Source of the DNA: Melampsora larici-populina 98AG31
Lineage: Eukaryota; Basidiomycota; Pucciniomycetes; Pucciniales; Melampsoraceae
Length of the DNA stretch: 64,000 bases
Direction of reading: 5' to 3'
Assembly: GCF_000204055.1 (NCBI RefSeq)
Contig: NW_006768814.1
Location: 604,526-668,525 of the forward strand
Below, piece after piece: positions 11,392 through 22,460 of the stretch; within the stretch, counting starts at the first letter, position 1; every line of letters begins with the position of its first letter. The notes below the pieces were generated by a model. The model saw nothing but the letters and a program-made list of their open reading frames with translations. It did no database searches and was not told the origin of the DNA. The position numbers were made by a program, and so were the translations under genes.

Positions 11392-13690
11392 TCAACCCAA
11401 CTTCTTTGACTTCAAATTGTTGAGGAATTTGGAAACCACCTTCCAAATGTCATCTGCATGTGCAAATGGTATCCCAAAAGAGTGCAATCTTGTAATAGAG
11501 TAAGTTTCCCAGTCAAGTAGACAATTGAAGTTGTCAATGCCTTTGTTTTCTAAGGCCGAGCAAGTTTTGGCCATTCCTGGGTGAATCCCAGCAAATTTCC
11601 AAAAATCCTCAAAGTTGGGGTTTTTGCCGCCATGCAGTGGTGATAAAGATGATATCGCTGGGCGGGGGAAGGCGTGAGATTGGACATTGGGTCGTCCATT
11701 AATCATATCAACGCTGCCACAAATACGATACTGGTATCGTATTGACGATACTCAGTAAAGTAACGGGTCTACAATACTAGAGAAAATGAGCCTCAGTAAC
11801 GTAGTTGTACCCACAATACGATACTCAGTAAAGTATCGCAATGGCAATACTGTGCCGCCCAATACCTAGTACCGTATCTTGTCACAATACCGATCAGATA
11901 CTGATACTGTATCGTAGTATCGCACTCCCAGACACAAAATCAATAGAGATTTTGTACTTGATACTTCCTTGGGCCCATTCCAGTATTGTACTCGGGGGGC
12001 AATACAATACTAAGTAAAGTAACGCCATACACAATACTGCCAGGAGGATCGGGCAGTACCGTATTGTGGCTGCGATACTGATACTGACAATACGATACCC
12101 AAAAAAAAACTACGATACCGCTACGATACCAATACTGGTAAAGTAATTGTGGCAGCGTTGATCATATTGGGAGTTGCAAAGGGGTTAACTGGAGGCATTC
12201 CAGGGCTTGGCACTTGAGCATAGTAGTTATGATGGATAATGGTCCCTGCGGAATTTGGTGCCGGGGTATTGGCAGTTTTGCCGACTGCCTTACCTTCAAG
12301 CTCATCCTTGGCTGCTTGATAATGAGCCACCGGGATCCATTTGAAATCCGGACACTTAGTTGGAGGATGGAGCTTGTTGACACCGCAGACCTTGTCAGCC
12401 TACATTGCGCAATATGTAAGTGACCTGGTGGCGTACAATGGTGAAAGAGTTGAAATCTTACCCAGTCATCAGCCCAAGTGTGTATGCAAGCGGTGTTGAG
12501 AAGCAAAACTTGGGCAGGGTTGGCCGGATTGACGGTTGTGGCAATGTTCTCGCCTGACTTGAATTGAGATTTGAAGCGAGCCATTGATTGCTTGTAGCAT
12601 TTTTGAATGTTGGTGAGGTAATTGGACTGCAACTCAACCACAGCAGTCCAAGACTCAGTAACATTACCGTCACAAACAGATTGAAAAGAAATTAACTCAC
12701 CCCCTCTGAAATTGTACCTTCCTCATCAGATGGAGGGTCGGAAGGGTCATTTGGTGGCGGGAAACTCAAGGCTAAAGCATGATTCACATCCTTGCTAGCT
12801 TTAGGGTTCAAATGTGTGATTTTGAAACCCATGATTGCCTCAGATGGGGCAGCTAGCACAGCATTGACAGACGTACCCAAACTGGCATTATCAGTAATGA
12901 AGCTGTGGAATGCCTTGTGCTGGCAATTGGTGGTGTTGATGAAGGCTCGAATCGCAAGTAGGCCAGTTTTTTTGGCAGAAATAAGGGCATACAAAACCCC
13001 GGTGAGTTGGGAATTGCAGGCTTCGAAGATCATGTCACAATAGACAGGGCACCTGAAGGACCCCACAGGTAAATCGCTATGAAACAGAAATGGCTTGAAA
13101 TTCTTCCATTGGGGCTTGGGTGCCTTCTGAGGTTCCTTGACAGCACGACCGCGAGCCTTCTTAGTGTGTTTAGCTACTGAGTTGGTATAAGTTGAACGAC
13201 ATAAGGAATGTGTGTTCTTGGTGCTTCATCACCTCCTTGATGAGAACCGGGGTTGAGCGCGTTTGTTCAATACCCGCATCCAGAGTTCAGTAGTCTAGAA
13301 TATCTAAGGGGTGCGGTAATTCTAAAAAAGTGTAAAGGGAAGAAGTTTACGGAGAAAAAGATCATGGTGGTTTAAGATTTGGTACAGGCCTTCTACACAA
13401 GGACAGGATCACATACCTTCATCATCTTCATCTTTGTTAAGATGGACCACGATAGAAGGTTGAGTTGGGGTCAAAACTTGAGGTGCACTTAAGCTTCTGT
13501 GCCCAAAAACGTTGGGCTGCAACATCATCGAGTTGATGTTGAACAGCGGTGATTGAAATTGGTGAGGTGGGCTGTAGCCATAGACGGTTTGGCCCAGATG
13601 ATGGGCTTCAGCAAATGCTTGGGTGAGGCTTGCATTGGAAACACTGTGACTCCAAGGAAGAGTCAAGTTGGGGATCAAAGGAGCCAAAAT
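11392..13690 (-). CDS. Multi-exon gene of unknown function, split by a MITE
   Basis: Four exons join in phase: 13690..13417 (5' end uncertain, no clear ATG), 13176..12701, 12653..12462 and 12399..11392. The last exon contains a MITE at 11709-12160; removing it with one 7-bp repeat restores ...FATPNM-INGRPNVQ... in frame. The third exon has ELQSNYLTNIQKCYKQSMAR (helical). The C-terminal 80 residues (DFWKFAGIHPGMAKT...LLDWETYSITRLHSFGIPF) look like a small helical, SAM-like domain. Introns have GTATGT, GTGAGT and GTAAGA donors. I recall similar multicopy genes of unknown role in rusts, but I assign no function. As it stands the coding sequence is broken. Confidence 0.55.
11709..12160. mobile_element. 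452-bp CAAC-type MITE in an exon
   Basis: The TIR is CAACGCTGCCACAA, perfect over 14 bp and then diverging. The target duplication is ATCATAT (7 bp; 11702-11708 and 12161-12167). The body is dominated by AATACGATACTC / GTATCGTATTG variants in both orientations. It has no ORF. It shares the CAAC start and 7-bp duplication with the elements at 1307 and 4984, although their sequences differ. Confidence 0.88.
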
Positions 13691-14340
13691 GGTGCCTTGT
13701 CTAGCGGCCGACTTTTGAGGGCTGGTTGGAATGACGTGGTATGGCTTTGCCTGCCTCTTAATGGGGCTGGCGCAAGATCTAAATCAAGCACCTGGGCTAA
13801 CAGGCCTATTAGATCCTTCTTGGCTGTGTGAACAAATGAAAAAGAAACATGTCAAAATGAGGCTCCAGAAGATGTACAAAGAGGGTGTAAATGGCGCACA
13901 CGGGGATGTCTTGTAGTTTATGGTGGGCCATTGGACACTACGACGGTTAGACAAGGCAAAATGTTTCTGGGCTGCTGGTTTCAAAGCAAATGGAAGAGCT
14001 GCGGTCAAGATACGGTGGTCAAAGAGGGCTATTTAAGTGCGCAGACGCCTGGCTGGTGTATGTAGGAAATATCTGATGGAGGTTGTCTCTATCAAATGGT
14101 TTTGTGTATCAACCAGCTGTTTGTCATCATCATTGAACACATATGATCTTCAATGATTGGATGGATCAGGTGGTGCCAATGGATTGGTGGGACGGTGGTG
14201 GAGATGGATGGGAGGGAAGGTATTGTTGGATTGGTTGGATTGGTCAAATAGTGGAATGGTGGAATGGTGGTGGTGGGAGGGGATAGCACAATTGATGTCC
14301 TAGCCTGCAGCTCCTTTAGGATCCACTGCTATTAAAGTGC
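13691..14340. other. Spacer with GGT/GGA-rich low-complexity tract
   Basis: No gene is recognised. Positions 14155-14285 are rich in GGATTGGTGG/GGAATGGTGG simple repeats. Confidence 0.4.
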
Positions 14341-14427
14341 TGTATTGGCTGTATTTTGGCGCCAACTTTATGTGCAAAACTTTTTTTAAAAAAAACGACT
14401 GGACACAAATTTCCTGAAGAGCTGTAA
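14341..14427 (-). repeat. Dispersed repeat, inverted copy of 6300-6390
   Basis: The segment includes GGCTGTATTTTGGCGCCAAC, TTTATGTGCAAA and CACAAATTTCCTGAAGAGCT, which recur in inverted orientation at 6300-6390. A TA-flanked MITE begins 9 bases after it. Confidence 0.65.
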
Positions 14428-14436
14428 CTATTATTA

Positions 14437-14785
14437 CAGCTGTTTTGAGAAAAAAATGGTGTCCTCTGTGTTTTTTTATTTTTTTTTATTTTAAAGTTTC
14501 ACTAAAGAACACTCACATAGACTCTACATACATGAGAGTGGTACAACTCACCTTGTTCAAGGGTGCAAAGTTCACAAATGATCACAATGGTTGCATACTT
14601 TGTATCCGCAATGCACAGCCTCTGGTGCGTTTTCAAGGCTTAACAGTGAGGTACAATCTTTAAAGTTTAGCAAATCATTGACTACAGCTGCTCATATGTA
14701 GAGTCCACACCAGTAATCTTTGGTGCAACTTGAACATAAAAAAATAAAAAAACAAGGACAACATCAATTTTTCTCAAAACAGCTG
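14437..14785. mobile_element. 349-bp TA-flanked MITE (Tc1/mariner-like)
   Basis: The ends are CAGCTGTTTTGAGAAAAA and its inverted complement, flanked by TA on both sides (14435-14436 and 14786-14787). TA duplications are the mark of Tc1/mariner mobilisation. A similar end (CTCAAAACCACTGTAATG) occurs alone near 44737. There is no transposase. Confidence 0.65.
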
Positions 14786-14969
14786 TAATGAACATCAGTT
14801 GAACAAGAGTTATTAACAAATTAAATGCGTCTTAACTTTCACACTCTGACATACAATAAAGCAATGCTGTTAATCATTTGATTTATTATGTATTATCATT
14901 TTTATTGCTTGTTCATCTTAAAAGCAGAAAGTCAAAGTTTAGTGATCAGTAAAAGTCTGCATAGGTTTA

Positions 14970-15114
14970 GGGCGCGTTCACTCAAGCAAATTCTGGTGAG
15001 AAATCACATTCTGCAAAATTTAAAATGTCTATTTGGTGGGGCATGTTACATTTTTGCATTAAAAAATTTACAGAATGTGATTTCTGGTCCGAAATTCCTT
15101 AAGTGAACGCGCCC
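14970..15114. mobile_element. 145-bp Tourist-like (PIF/Harbinger) MITE
   Basis: The TIR GGGCGCGTTCACT(C/T)AAG is flanked by TTA on both sides (14967-14969 and 15115-15117). The 3-bp TWA duplication and GGGCNCGTT-type end match Tourist MITEs of the PIF/Harbinger superfamily. It is non-coding. Confidence 0.8.
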
Positions 15115-15559
15115 TTAGTGTGGGTTTTTGTTTTAAAGTTTAAGAAAACAAATACAAACTCACTGGTTCAAAAACTATAGAGGAACAATCTAATAAGTCA
15201 GGCTTAAATAATACAAGATGAGGATTGGACGCAAAAGAATAGAAAAAGAACGAGTGAAAAAAAATATAAAGAAGATGTGAAGAGATATTCTTAGTTGACA
15301 TCAAAGAGAGTTTATTATTAATTAGCAAGAATGATGCCAAGATGAAATAGATCAATGACTTAGATGGATGAAGAGTGCTGAAGGAATTGAATGAGAACCA
15401 TAAAAGAGTGTGAGTACAAGTTGAAGAAAATAAGAGGAGCTAGGTTAAATTATGGTATATGCAGTGTCTGTATCAGACTGGACCATGGTTTATTACAGGT
15501 CCAAATTCACAATGTTTGATTTTAATGTAGAAGAACATGAGATTGACAACTATGTATTA

Positions 15560-15765
15560 ACAACACAGCAGCAGGTACTGTACCAGTACTGGTATTGTAC
15601 AGTAAAGTACCTAATTTTGGCAGTACAGTACCTGGGAGTGAAGTACCTTTGTGGCCAATGCTTTACTACGGGCCCCAGAAACTTTTTTTTTGGTGTAGGT
15701 ACTGTACTAGTATTGGTCTTGTCAGTATCCCAATACTAGGTACTTTTCTGGTAAAGTACCTAGTT
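15560..15765. repeat. GTAC-motif-filled repeat, possible MITE
   Basis: About 200 bp are dominated by GGTACTGTAC / GTACAGTACC and AAAGTACCTAG variants in both orientations. The texture is like the CAAC-type elements, but I could not define clean TIRs or a target duplication. Confidence 0.5.
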
Positions 15766-16198
15766 TTCAGCTGTAGTTTGCCCATCCAATTCATCCTCAG
15801 TACACCGCCCTCAAACGCAAAAGGTCACCAAAGAGTACTTCATGATCTTGCCCCTTTGGTAAGTATTAACCATTTTGGTCTGCATTCCACCTCTTTCCAT
15901 CTAGATTCCCCTTTGCACTGACTCATTTTGGCTTAATTAATTTTTAGGATTGATCTAGACATGCAGCAATGGAAACATGTACCCTTTCCATTGGGGTATT
16001 TGAGCAGAGCCCCTCTTTTTTTCAAGAGGTATGACCCCTTTCTTCTCTTTGCCCTATTTTTGATTCCATATTCACTACTTACATTTCCATATTTACAAAT
16101 CTCATTTTCTTCTCATTCACTATTCCCTTTGTCAATTACCACCATAACATTAATTGATCTTGTTTTACAGCTATTTTCACTATTCCCACATCATCACC

Positions 16199-18402
16199 AT
16201 GTCTTCCACCTCCTCTGCTTCTGGCTTAGCCAATAACCCCAAAGTTCAACGTAGTGCTTGACCTTCCCCAGCTAGGGAACCATCTCGATTGATTGAATCA
16301 CCAGCCAACTCTTGCCGTGCAGTTTGATGTGAAGATGACGCCTCTGTATCAGACATATCAGTCTATCCAGCACCTAGTAGTGGAGATCACACTACAGATG
16401 ACGGATCCTCAGATCAATCAAAATTGCCTCAGCCTTGCCGCCAGACCAACCATTCCAAGAAGCCTTGGAAATAATCCTCAAGGAATTAATATAAACGTCA
16501 AAGTAAAACAGATTGTTCTCACCAAGCCACCTAAGAAAGCAAATATGGTGCAGTTAGTCAGCCTGTCAGCCTTCAAATTAACTTGGTGCAAGACTCTGAC
16601 TAGGAGAATGAGAAGGTTGCAAAGAAACCAAAGAAAGAAGCTCAGTTCAATAACATCCATGATTATTATGATGAGATGATTGCAATTGTCAATGTAAGTG
16701 GTTTATCTTCTTTCCTCTTATGTTTCCTTGTCTCTTATATTGACTCTTTTCAATTAATTTGCTATCTTGATTTAATTGAAATATTTGAAAGGGCTTTGTA
16801 AGACATACGGTCATTACACATACATACAAATACTAATTACTCAATATTTAACACTTAAGTCTTAGAGACTTCTTTATATATCTTTGTTCAAATTCCACGC
16901 TATGGTTCCGTAGTGATCTGGGACTGACTTCCCACCCCATATCCTACAGAACCAGTTCTATATTGGTTTCCTGTTGGTTTGAAATAATATAAGTCACTTG
17001 GGTTCTAGAAACCGTCCCGCTGTCTCTGACAGCTTCCCATCACAGTTCAGTGAAGGTTTGAGATACAAACCTTACAGGCTGCCAGCAACAGCCTTTCAGT
17101 GCAAGTAGTGTGGCACCCAAGTATCCTGTTCTGCAACTTTGGCAACCGATCTGCTAGCCCATTGCAATGGATCCCGGCAGGAAGGTAAGTTGGGAAAGCC
17201 GGGTTGCCAGAAGAGGTTTAAAGCAATCAAAAACAGCTGTAAGCTTCCACTCACCATCTTTGAACATCAATCTGCAGAGGACAACCGGGATCAAGGTCAA
17301 ACTTTGATGAAGACTTTTGCTCAGGTGACACCCAAATTTGATCACCAGATACTCAATCACATGTTGGGCATATGGGTAATCAGAACCACTCAGCCATGGT
17401 GAAGACTGGAAGACCTATATCTATGCACCACATTTTGATACACCAACCCAAATGCCCATCCGTTTGGAAGGACCTGGGTAGCTAAGTTTGCGCATGAGGC
17501 CTATCTGGACATGTGATCTTCCATGATGGATGAACTCAAGGTGAGTCTCTGTTTCTCTTACTTGTCTACAAGCTTTCTGATGATACTCTGACAGTCTCTT
17601 AAAAGTTTGTTTGGTCTCATTCATGACGCATGGACTACTGCAGGAACTTGATATGGTTTTCTAGGTGCAAGTGTGACATTTGTCACCAAAGATTAGAGCT
17701 ATGTCATGAGACACTTGGCCCTGAAGCTGATCACATGGCATCAAAAAGGAGACTGGCTGTCCAAGCCTTTGATCAATCTCCTGATCAAACATGGCCTGCA
17801 CACAAAGATAAGCCTTTATTTTGACTTTACCCGCATCTACTCTTTTCTCTTCACGCATCATCTAAAATTTTCACTTTTCCTACATGCTTCTAATCTAATC
17901 TTATTTCTTTTCTCTCATCTACATGATTGCTCAGACCCACAATTTGGGGAGCAATGACAACACACTTGCTGAAGCAATGAACATACATCTCAAGAAACAC
18001 TGCAAGGACAGCAATGAAGTTTTCAAATGGAACCACAAAATGCACCAAGTGTGTGTCATAAGTTAGCCCTGATTGTCAGTGGTGGACTTCAAGCGCTTGG
18101 TATCCAGGCCCCTCCACCTCCGCTTGTCAAATCAACAATGTTAGGAGATTTCCCCATCCCAACAACAACTCTCCAATCTATCCCTGAAGAAGACAAAACA
18201 GCTGAAGGACTTGGATTTGATGGTCCTGCTGACAAAGAAGATGCTGCCAAGGTTGACGACTCCAATCTTCAGCTAGCTACAACCACAACTGATTGGTATG
18301 GCTTGATTGACGGGCCTCACAAAGTTATCTCCCCTGCCTGCCTGAAACCGAACCATTGGCTAGCAATCGCAATGTGGCCAACACAGTCGACTTATTCATG
18401 AC
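16199..18402 (+). pseudogene. hAT-family transposase pseudogene
   Basis: It starts at ATG 16199 (MSSTSSASGLANNPKVQRSA) with a Ser/Pro-rich leader ending in AQFNNIHDYYDEMIAIVN, then introns and further segments. At 17250-17520 these include FDHQILNHMLGIWVIRTTQPW and EAYLDM, and at 17630-17815 GASVTFVTKD..YVMRHLALKLITWHQKGDWLS, which resembles the 'FTLIxDVWTTKG...GxxVxYV' core of rust/fungal hAT transposases. The HKLALIVSGGLQALG segment near 18050 fits the zinc/helical part. Many TGA/TAG codons interrupt it, mostly where Trp, Gln or Arg would be expected. It has no activity. No C-terminal dimerisation domain was found, so the 3' end is probably lost near 18400. Confidence 0.7.
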
Positions 18403-18698
18403 CCAGGTAAGTCTTCTTTTCATATCCAGAATCCCGATGCTCCGTGGGAGATTTTGAGATGATGAAAAAATCTCCACACCAAAGTTGAAATTTGGCAGCC
18501 CTGCTCCACCACCAGGCCCGGCCGATAGTCCTAAGTCCCTCACCCGACCCCCGGAGTCAACCCTGAGAGGAGTCGGGGTGACGAGGCGGGGCTCATTCTA
18601 GGAGATGGTGGTTGACTCGAGTGGTTGAGTTTAAAGTTTGCAAAGTTGAAGTTCCATCCATTCCTACCAAAATACATTCAAACCGATTCTCGACAGAA

Positions 18699-19694
18699 AT
18701 GTTGACCTTTCAAGCTGAACATATCTTCCCTTTTTCATTCGTAAGTTACATTCATCAAATCTCCATCAAACAAACATCAACTAATCTTCTTGTTCTCTTT
18801 GATCTTTTGGATCCAAAGCGAGATGTGGCCATAGGAATCTGGCACAAATATCCCAATCATCTATCCGAGCATATCACCTCTGTAGACGTCTTAGATCGCT
18901 CTTTTTTATCTGATGGAACTCTTCGAACAGAGAGATTGATCACCATTCGACAAAATGCACCTCGTTGGATCATGAAGGTACGAGAAAGTGAAATGAACAC
19001 GTTTTAGAATTACGATCGATCAATCACCTGATTTCATTTCAATCGATCACATGGATCTTATTATAGCTAGTAGGTGGTGCAGAAGAACAATTTGTGCGAG
19101 AGGTGATCTTTTCTAAACCGTAATACCTCCTTGGTTTGCACTCATCAAATACCTACCATACCAGGCTTCAACTTCCTATCCATTCTGGTCAATTCAGTAA
19201 GATTGTACTAATCAAAACCATTTGTTCATGTGTTTTTTGTCATTTTTTAGAGCAGGCTTATCAGGATCTGGATCTCCGGCAATGATCCTTATGGGATCTG
19301 TTAATCTTTCGATGTCTTCGATCATGATTTGCAAAGAGAAAATTCGATACGAGGCATCACCTAATAACGCCAAGCACACTATCTTCAAGCAGATTGCCGA
19401 AATGGAGGCACAGGGACGATTAGCTACAGGTCAGACTTGGCAAGCTATTGGCAAGCAGGTCGAATCATGGGGCAGGGATAGGTATAGTCATTTTGACTTA
19501 TGACTTTGGGTTTGAATTTAATGCTTACACTTGTTCTTTGATTCAGATTTGCAAAAAATGCTGCAACTGGCAGGGAGGGTTTCACAAGTGTCTTGAATGC
19601 CCTTTTTACCAATCAAGGATCACCTGAACTAAATCGAGCAAAAAACCCAGATTCAACTTCACAGCAATCTCGGCCAAACCTTATCAATGCTTAA
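18699..19694 (+). CDS. PRELI/UPS-family mitochondrial lipid-transfer protein
   Basis: Five exons join in phase to give 210 residues: 18699-18740, 18819-18977, 19067-19119, 19251-19481 and 19547-19694. PRELI/MSF1 proteins (yeast Ups1/2/3, human PRELID/SLMO) shuttle phosphatidic acid or phosphatidylserine across the mitochondrial intermembrane space with Mdm35/TRIAP1. Family signatures are the start MLTFQAEHIFPFSF, WHKYPNHLSEHITSVDVLDR (residues about 22-41), TERLITIRQNAPRWI, LVGGAEEQFVREV, GSVNLS, and the C-terminal ASPNNAKHTIFKQ and SWGRDRFAKNA. The length is normal for the family. The ATG is chosen because it starts the conserved first strand. No stops or frameshifts. This is the only clearly intact host gene here. 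I cannot tell which Ups paralogue it is. Confidence 0.92.
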
Positions 19695-21030
19695 TCCCAG
19701 GCAACATCTTCCTCGACGCGTCTCTTTCAATTTCACTTGTTGTGATTTATTTTCAATTATTTTATTTTTGCATCTCTGTGTACAACTTGATTCGTCCTCG
19801 AAAAAGACAAAAGTTTTTTAAGTATCGGAATCCTTCTCCTTGATCAACCTATCATCCATCAACTTGTTTCATCAAATAGATTATAGAATAGAAACTTGTT
19901 GTTCATCTTTCAAACCTTTTTTCTCACATCTTAACCAATCGGCAATACAAAATCTTTCTTTTATTTTATTCGGTTCAGTTCTTAAACTAACTCGTTTCAA
20001 TATCTTTGTTGTTGTCTTGGATGTTTAACTTTCTTTTTCTGATTAATCCAATCTTGCTTGAAATCAATTAGACAGTCCTATCACCTTCACTTTTTGAAAA
20101 AGTGATCCTGAAGCACTTTTGACAAGATGATTGAATCCTTTTTTTCAAATTGACTCTCATTGAATGCCTCTGTTGTTGAGCATAATCATACACTTCAGTT
20201 TCATTGACCATCTCAGCATCAGCTTCTTTGACCCCTTGGATAACAGATTGCTTCGCTTGGTTTTGAGGTGGAAAAAGTCGGAGGGCCGATGGCAGTCATC
20301 GCAACACCTGCATTTTCAGCGTCTAGACCTCAGAGTCAGTGTCAAGCAATAATTATCCTGTTTTCATTCGAGAAAGCACTCTTGCTCTAGACAATAGACC
20401 AATTTTTCAAGTATCGCACCTGAAATACTGACAGCAAAGGATATACGAATGATCTACTTAAATCTAGTCACACCTTCAAGTTCAGAGTGAAGTCCGAGTC
20501 TTACCCTAACTTCAATAAAGAAAGCTTCAACTGCCATTTTTTTCATTCTGCATACAAGTTTCGAGAAGCAGAACAATTAAAGACTTCCAAGGCCAAGTCT
20601 TTTGAAAGTTCATACTAAAATACCCATGAAGGATACTTGGAAATTTAAGAATTCAATGGGAATGTGATTCATAGTATCCTTTTTCTCGGGATACGAATCA
20701 AGTGTCTGGCTTCTTTGTGAAGCGAATCAGCTAGACTTGAGTTAGAAACTGGTTAAGTGGTTGATTTTCTCAAGGATGTGTGCCAATGCAAGGAACTAGC
20801 CTGAGCTACTAGTCTGACGTATGCACATCAAGGGATTGAACTCTATTGAAGTCTTTCAAGTTTTCAAAGAAATTTTCGTGGCCTGCGTCAATGACAATAT
20901 GGGCTTCATGTCTTGCAATTCTTCCAAAAACTAGCTTTCACAAGCTCGGATTCTACGTACCAAGGGGTGCTCGGGTCGAAGGGTAGAAGCCTTGAAGACT
21001 CGAAATGAAGAACCATAAGCTTCTCTCGCA
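19695..21030. other. Intergenic region downstream of PRELI gene
   Basis: T-rich 3' flank, then AT-rich sequence without a recognisable gene or repeat boundary. Confidence 0.5.
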
Positions 21031-21039
21031 AAGATCTAA

Positions 21040-21240
21040 AGACTGTTCAGCGCAACGCAGCGTTACGAGGCTGGTTGCGCGTAGGGTAGCTTTATGAGTT
21101 ATCGGAAAATTTCTCAATTGGCTAGCGCTGCTCGCCCAGTTACGCTATCCGGCCTAGCGTAACTCAAATTGATTCTCGCCGCTATCTTGAGACCGTAACG
21201 TTGCTATTATAGTTACGTTACAGTTACGGTAGCTTGATAG
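21040..21240. repeat. GTTACG-motif-filled repeat, possible MITE remnant
   Basis: It contains many GCAACGCAGCGTTACG, CGTAACT, GTTACGTTACAG and TAGCGTAAC variants in both orientations, a texture like the CAAC-type elements. No clean TIR pair was found. Confidence 0.4.
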
Positions 21241-21321
21241 CTGACTGGAAATTATAAACACACAGTAGATATAGAATTGAGCCCTAAATCTTTTCAATTG
21301 CATACAATAGGAAAAAAGTAA

Positions 21322-21707
21322 GAGCATCCACAGCCGTGTGGCGTAAACCATGTCGTACGGAAATTTAGGGCAAAATCATCCACAGCCGATGCCCTAAATT
21401 TTCACGTAGCTAAGGGAATTCCCTCCGTGTGAGCCAAAATAGGCCAAATATGTTCTATTTTGGCTCGCTCCCTAAATTCATCTGTACCTCGCTTCTCCCA
21501 TAACTCCCACTTCCACGACCGCACTCCCTGCAGAATGTCTCCCTTGATGATCAACTAACCCATAACTCACTTCACAAAATATGCTACAAGCCATACTGTA
21601 CGACACCACGGCTGTGCATTGTTCAAAATTTATGCCTCAAACACTTGCCTAAACAATCCGTGCGGCGCTCCATACAATACGAATTTACAGCACGGCTGGG
21701 GATGCTC
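21322..21707. mobile_element. 386-bp Tourist-like (PIF/Harbinger) MITE
   Basis: The TIR GAGCATCC(A/C)CAGCCGTG is flanked by TAA (21319-21321 and 21708-21710). The 3-bp TWA duplication and GAGCATCNNC-type end are typical of Tourist MITEs. The interior has paired CCTAAATT / AATTTAGG stretches and no ORF. Confidence 0.82.
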
Positions 21708-22423
21708 TAAGGACGGCACTATTTGGCGCCCGGTATTTAAGACCCGAAGCCCGGATGTCGGATACATGCGTTTTCGCAGCCCGGTTTTCAGCTCAACCGG
21801 GCTGCATCTAATTTCAAACCGGGCTGTTCCTGACTGTTCCCTGTGAACGGCTTAAAGCTTTGTTTGTTTAACCCAGCAAGCAATTGAAGCCGTCAGCATT
21901 GTTCACAAGGCTTAGCAGAGCCTGTGGACCCAATCCAAGACGACCTCATGGGTCAGATGGTCAGACATTCACCGAGTCTGATTGAGAAGGTTGAGGTTCA
22001 ATGCCTGAGCCTTGATCTCAATATTGGTAGTGAACTTCCCAGACAAGGGGTTACTTGAGCAAATTCAGTGCTTGAAGGATCCTTACCTTACTACATATAC
22101 TCAAGCAACTCTTGAGTTTATTTGACATATAGGCTTGTTGCTGGTTAGGATCTGAATTCAAACATTCAACAATTTCAATTGGAATTTCTTCATTAGAATC
22201 TCAAGTTTGTTTGCTATCGTTTGAATGATAAGTACAACAAAGTAATGATAAAGGTGAATTTGATTAAAAGGCGAGTGAAATTTGGATATTTAGATGATGT
22301 CAAGTGGGTTTGGTACCTATAGTATGCCATCTCATTACACCTAATGTTTGAGCAACTTGTTCAAATTGTATTTGGCCCGTTTTCAAATCTACTGATTTAT
22401 CTTTAATCATAATTTCAAAGCTA

Positions 22424-22460
22424 CTAGCCAGATTTGCGGCGGGCACCGCACTGAATTTAT
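22424..22460 (-). mobile_element. Helitron-like 3' terminus
   Basis: On the minus strand the sequence reads GCGGTGCCCGCCGC, a short GC hairpin, then eight bases and CTAG followed by T. This is the form of a Helitron 3' end (hairpin, about 10 nt, CTRR, inserted before T). The same end occurs at 46870-46899. The element would extend to higher coordinates; its 5' TC end and any Rep/helicase gene were not found. Confidence 0.55.

Noticed and set aside
21940..22015. tRNA-like segment with GGTTCAA
   Set aside because: No acceptor stem or anticodon arm with correct spacing could be drawn.
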